5,441 nucleotides of DNA from Candidatus Zixiibacteriota bacterium (GTDB lineage Bacteria; Zixibacteria; MSB-5A5; SM1-73). Both the position numbers and the translations under genes were made by a program. Location: the NCBI GenBank assembly GCA_022866585.1, contig JALHUP010000327.1, positions 1-5,441 of the forward strand. Reading direction: 5' to 3'. This document shows positions 4,751 through 5,441 of this stretch, piece after piece; the stretch's first letter is position 1; each line of letters begins with the position of its first letter. A model generated the notes under the pieces. That model did no database searches. It was not told the DNA's origin and saw nothing but the letters and a program-made list of their open reading frames with translations.

Positions 4751-4813
4751 CTTGAAAAACAACGGGCTTTGCCTGGTTCACTTAAAGGTGGACACTCCAA
4801 TGAGGTGACATAT

Positions 4814-5441
4814 ATGATTAAAAGATTGGTTTCGATAATTGTAGTTGTCTTTTATTCCCTTCTATTCTTTTGTTTTACTGCTAACTCACAGGACTTGGGC
4901 GTAGTAGATGAAGCCACTGCCGGGAATTTCTTTGGAGTGGGAGCAAGAGCCATGGGGATGGGGGGAGCGTATATTGCAGTAGCTAATGATGCTACCGCTT
5001 TGGTCTATAACCCGGCCGGACTGGCCAGGGTGAAAAGAATCGAGTTTTCCGGGGGACTGACTCATCAGGGGCTAAGAAACAAGACCGGTGACTTGACTTT
5101 TGTAGGTATTCAATCTCCAGGAATCGATTTTAATGATGGTCGACTTCAGTCCAACACTCGTCTTTCCTCAGCCAATATAGTTTTGCCGGTTCCCACCTAT
5201 CGGGGAAGTCTGGTCTTCGCTTTCGGGGTAAATCGGATAAAAAGCTTTGACAAAACCATGGAATTCAGTTTTCCCGCGGACGGGTCCAGTGGAATTGAAT
5301 CAGAATCTGGTGGTCTTTACATGTGGTCCTTTGGAGGGGCGGTGGACATTTCTCCCAATGTCTCAGTTGGCGGGGCATTCAATTTCTTCAGTGGAACGGA
5401 TAATTATTCTTGGTTATACGAAGGAACGTATAGTGATGACA
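4814..5441 (+). CDS. OmpP1/FadL/PorV-like outer-membrane protein (3' end missing)
   Basis: The frame is open from ATG 4814 to the window end (209 full codons, no stop). GAGGTGA at 4802-4808 is a strong Shine-Dalgarno sequence with 5-nt spacing. A signal peptide is clear: KR near the start, a hydrophobic core (about 5-21) and probable cleavage after ANS (23-25), then QDLG. GVGARAMGMGGAYIAVAND (41-59) followed by ATALVYNPAGLAR (60-72) is the hallmark N-terminus of the FadL/OmpP1 (COG2067) and PorV/UPF0164 barrel group. FadL members carry long-chain fatty acids or hydrophobic compounds across the outer membrane, and PorV members serve type IX secretion in Bacteroidetes. The remainder shows beta strands with polar loops. 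The assignment to this superfamily is strong, but which branch cannot be decided without the missing C-terminus and the neighbouring genes. A Gram-negative cell envelope is implied. Confidence 0.88.
   Translation, partial: MIKRLVSIIVVVFYSLLFFCFTANSQDLGVVDEATAGNFFGVGARAMGMGGAYIAVANDATALVYNPAGLARVKRIEFSGGLTHQGLRNKTGDLTFVGIQSPGIDFNDGRLQSNTRLSSANIVLPVPTYRGSLVFAFGVNRIKSFDKTMEFSFPADGSSGIESESGGLYMWSFGGAVDISPNVSVGGAFNFFSGTDNYSWLYEGTYSDD

Overview
The window reads as chromosomal DNA from a Gram-negative bacterium, most likely an uncultured candidate-phylum lineage of the Zixibacteria / WOR-3 / KSB1 kind. This placement is inferred from protein style: short thermophile-like enzymes, a FadL/PorV-type barrel, and a Tyr/Trp-rich lipoprotein with one haem motif. 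It is also inferred from the many short palindromic repeats between genes, and no marker gene confirms it. All six genes lie on the + strand. About 1.67 kb (roughly 31%) is non-coding, which is high for a bacterium, and most of the remarkable structure is there.

Left half, soluble enzymes. 1-522 is the 3' part of a metallo-beta-lactamase-fold hydrolase of the UlaG/COG2220 type. The following 207-nt gap holds two arms of 7-nt periodic repeats facing each other. Next come a creatininase-family metal amidohydrolase (730-1467) and a short FMN nitroreductase (1589-2101). A 43-nt palindromic repeat sits between these two.

Middle gap, 2102-2908. These 807 nt hold no gene I can support. They contain a cluster of small hairpins flanked by a 9-nt direct repeat, a region with two mutually exclusive helices leading to a strong Rho-independent terminator (2519-2552), an extended -10 promoter candidate, a perfect 8-bp hairpin, and a convincing sigma-70 promoter candidate for the next gene.

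Right half, exported proteins. 2909-3751 encodes a signal-peptide protein that looks like an outer-membrane beta-barrel. 4120-4647 encodes a likely lipoprotein with one CxxCH haem-c motif followed by a Tyr/Trp-rich stretch. 4814 to the end begins an OmpP1/FadL/PorV-like outer-membrane protein that runs off the window. These three share an envelope location, but each has its own leader and gaps of 166-368 nt, so they are probably not one tight operon.

The best candidate for something new is the pair of related 43-nt elements at 1497-1539 and 3763-3844. They are inverted relative to each other, share a stem with a compensatory base-pair change, and the second is split by exactly 39 nt of another palindromic repeat. 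I saw no complete defence system, CRISPR array, transposase, tRNA or rRNA.
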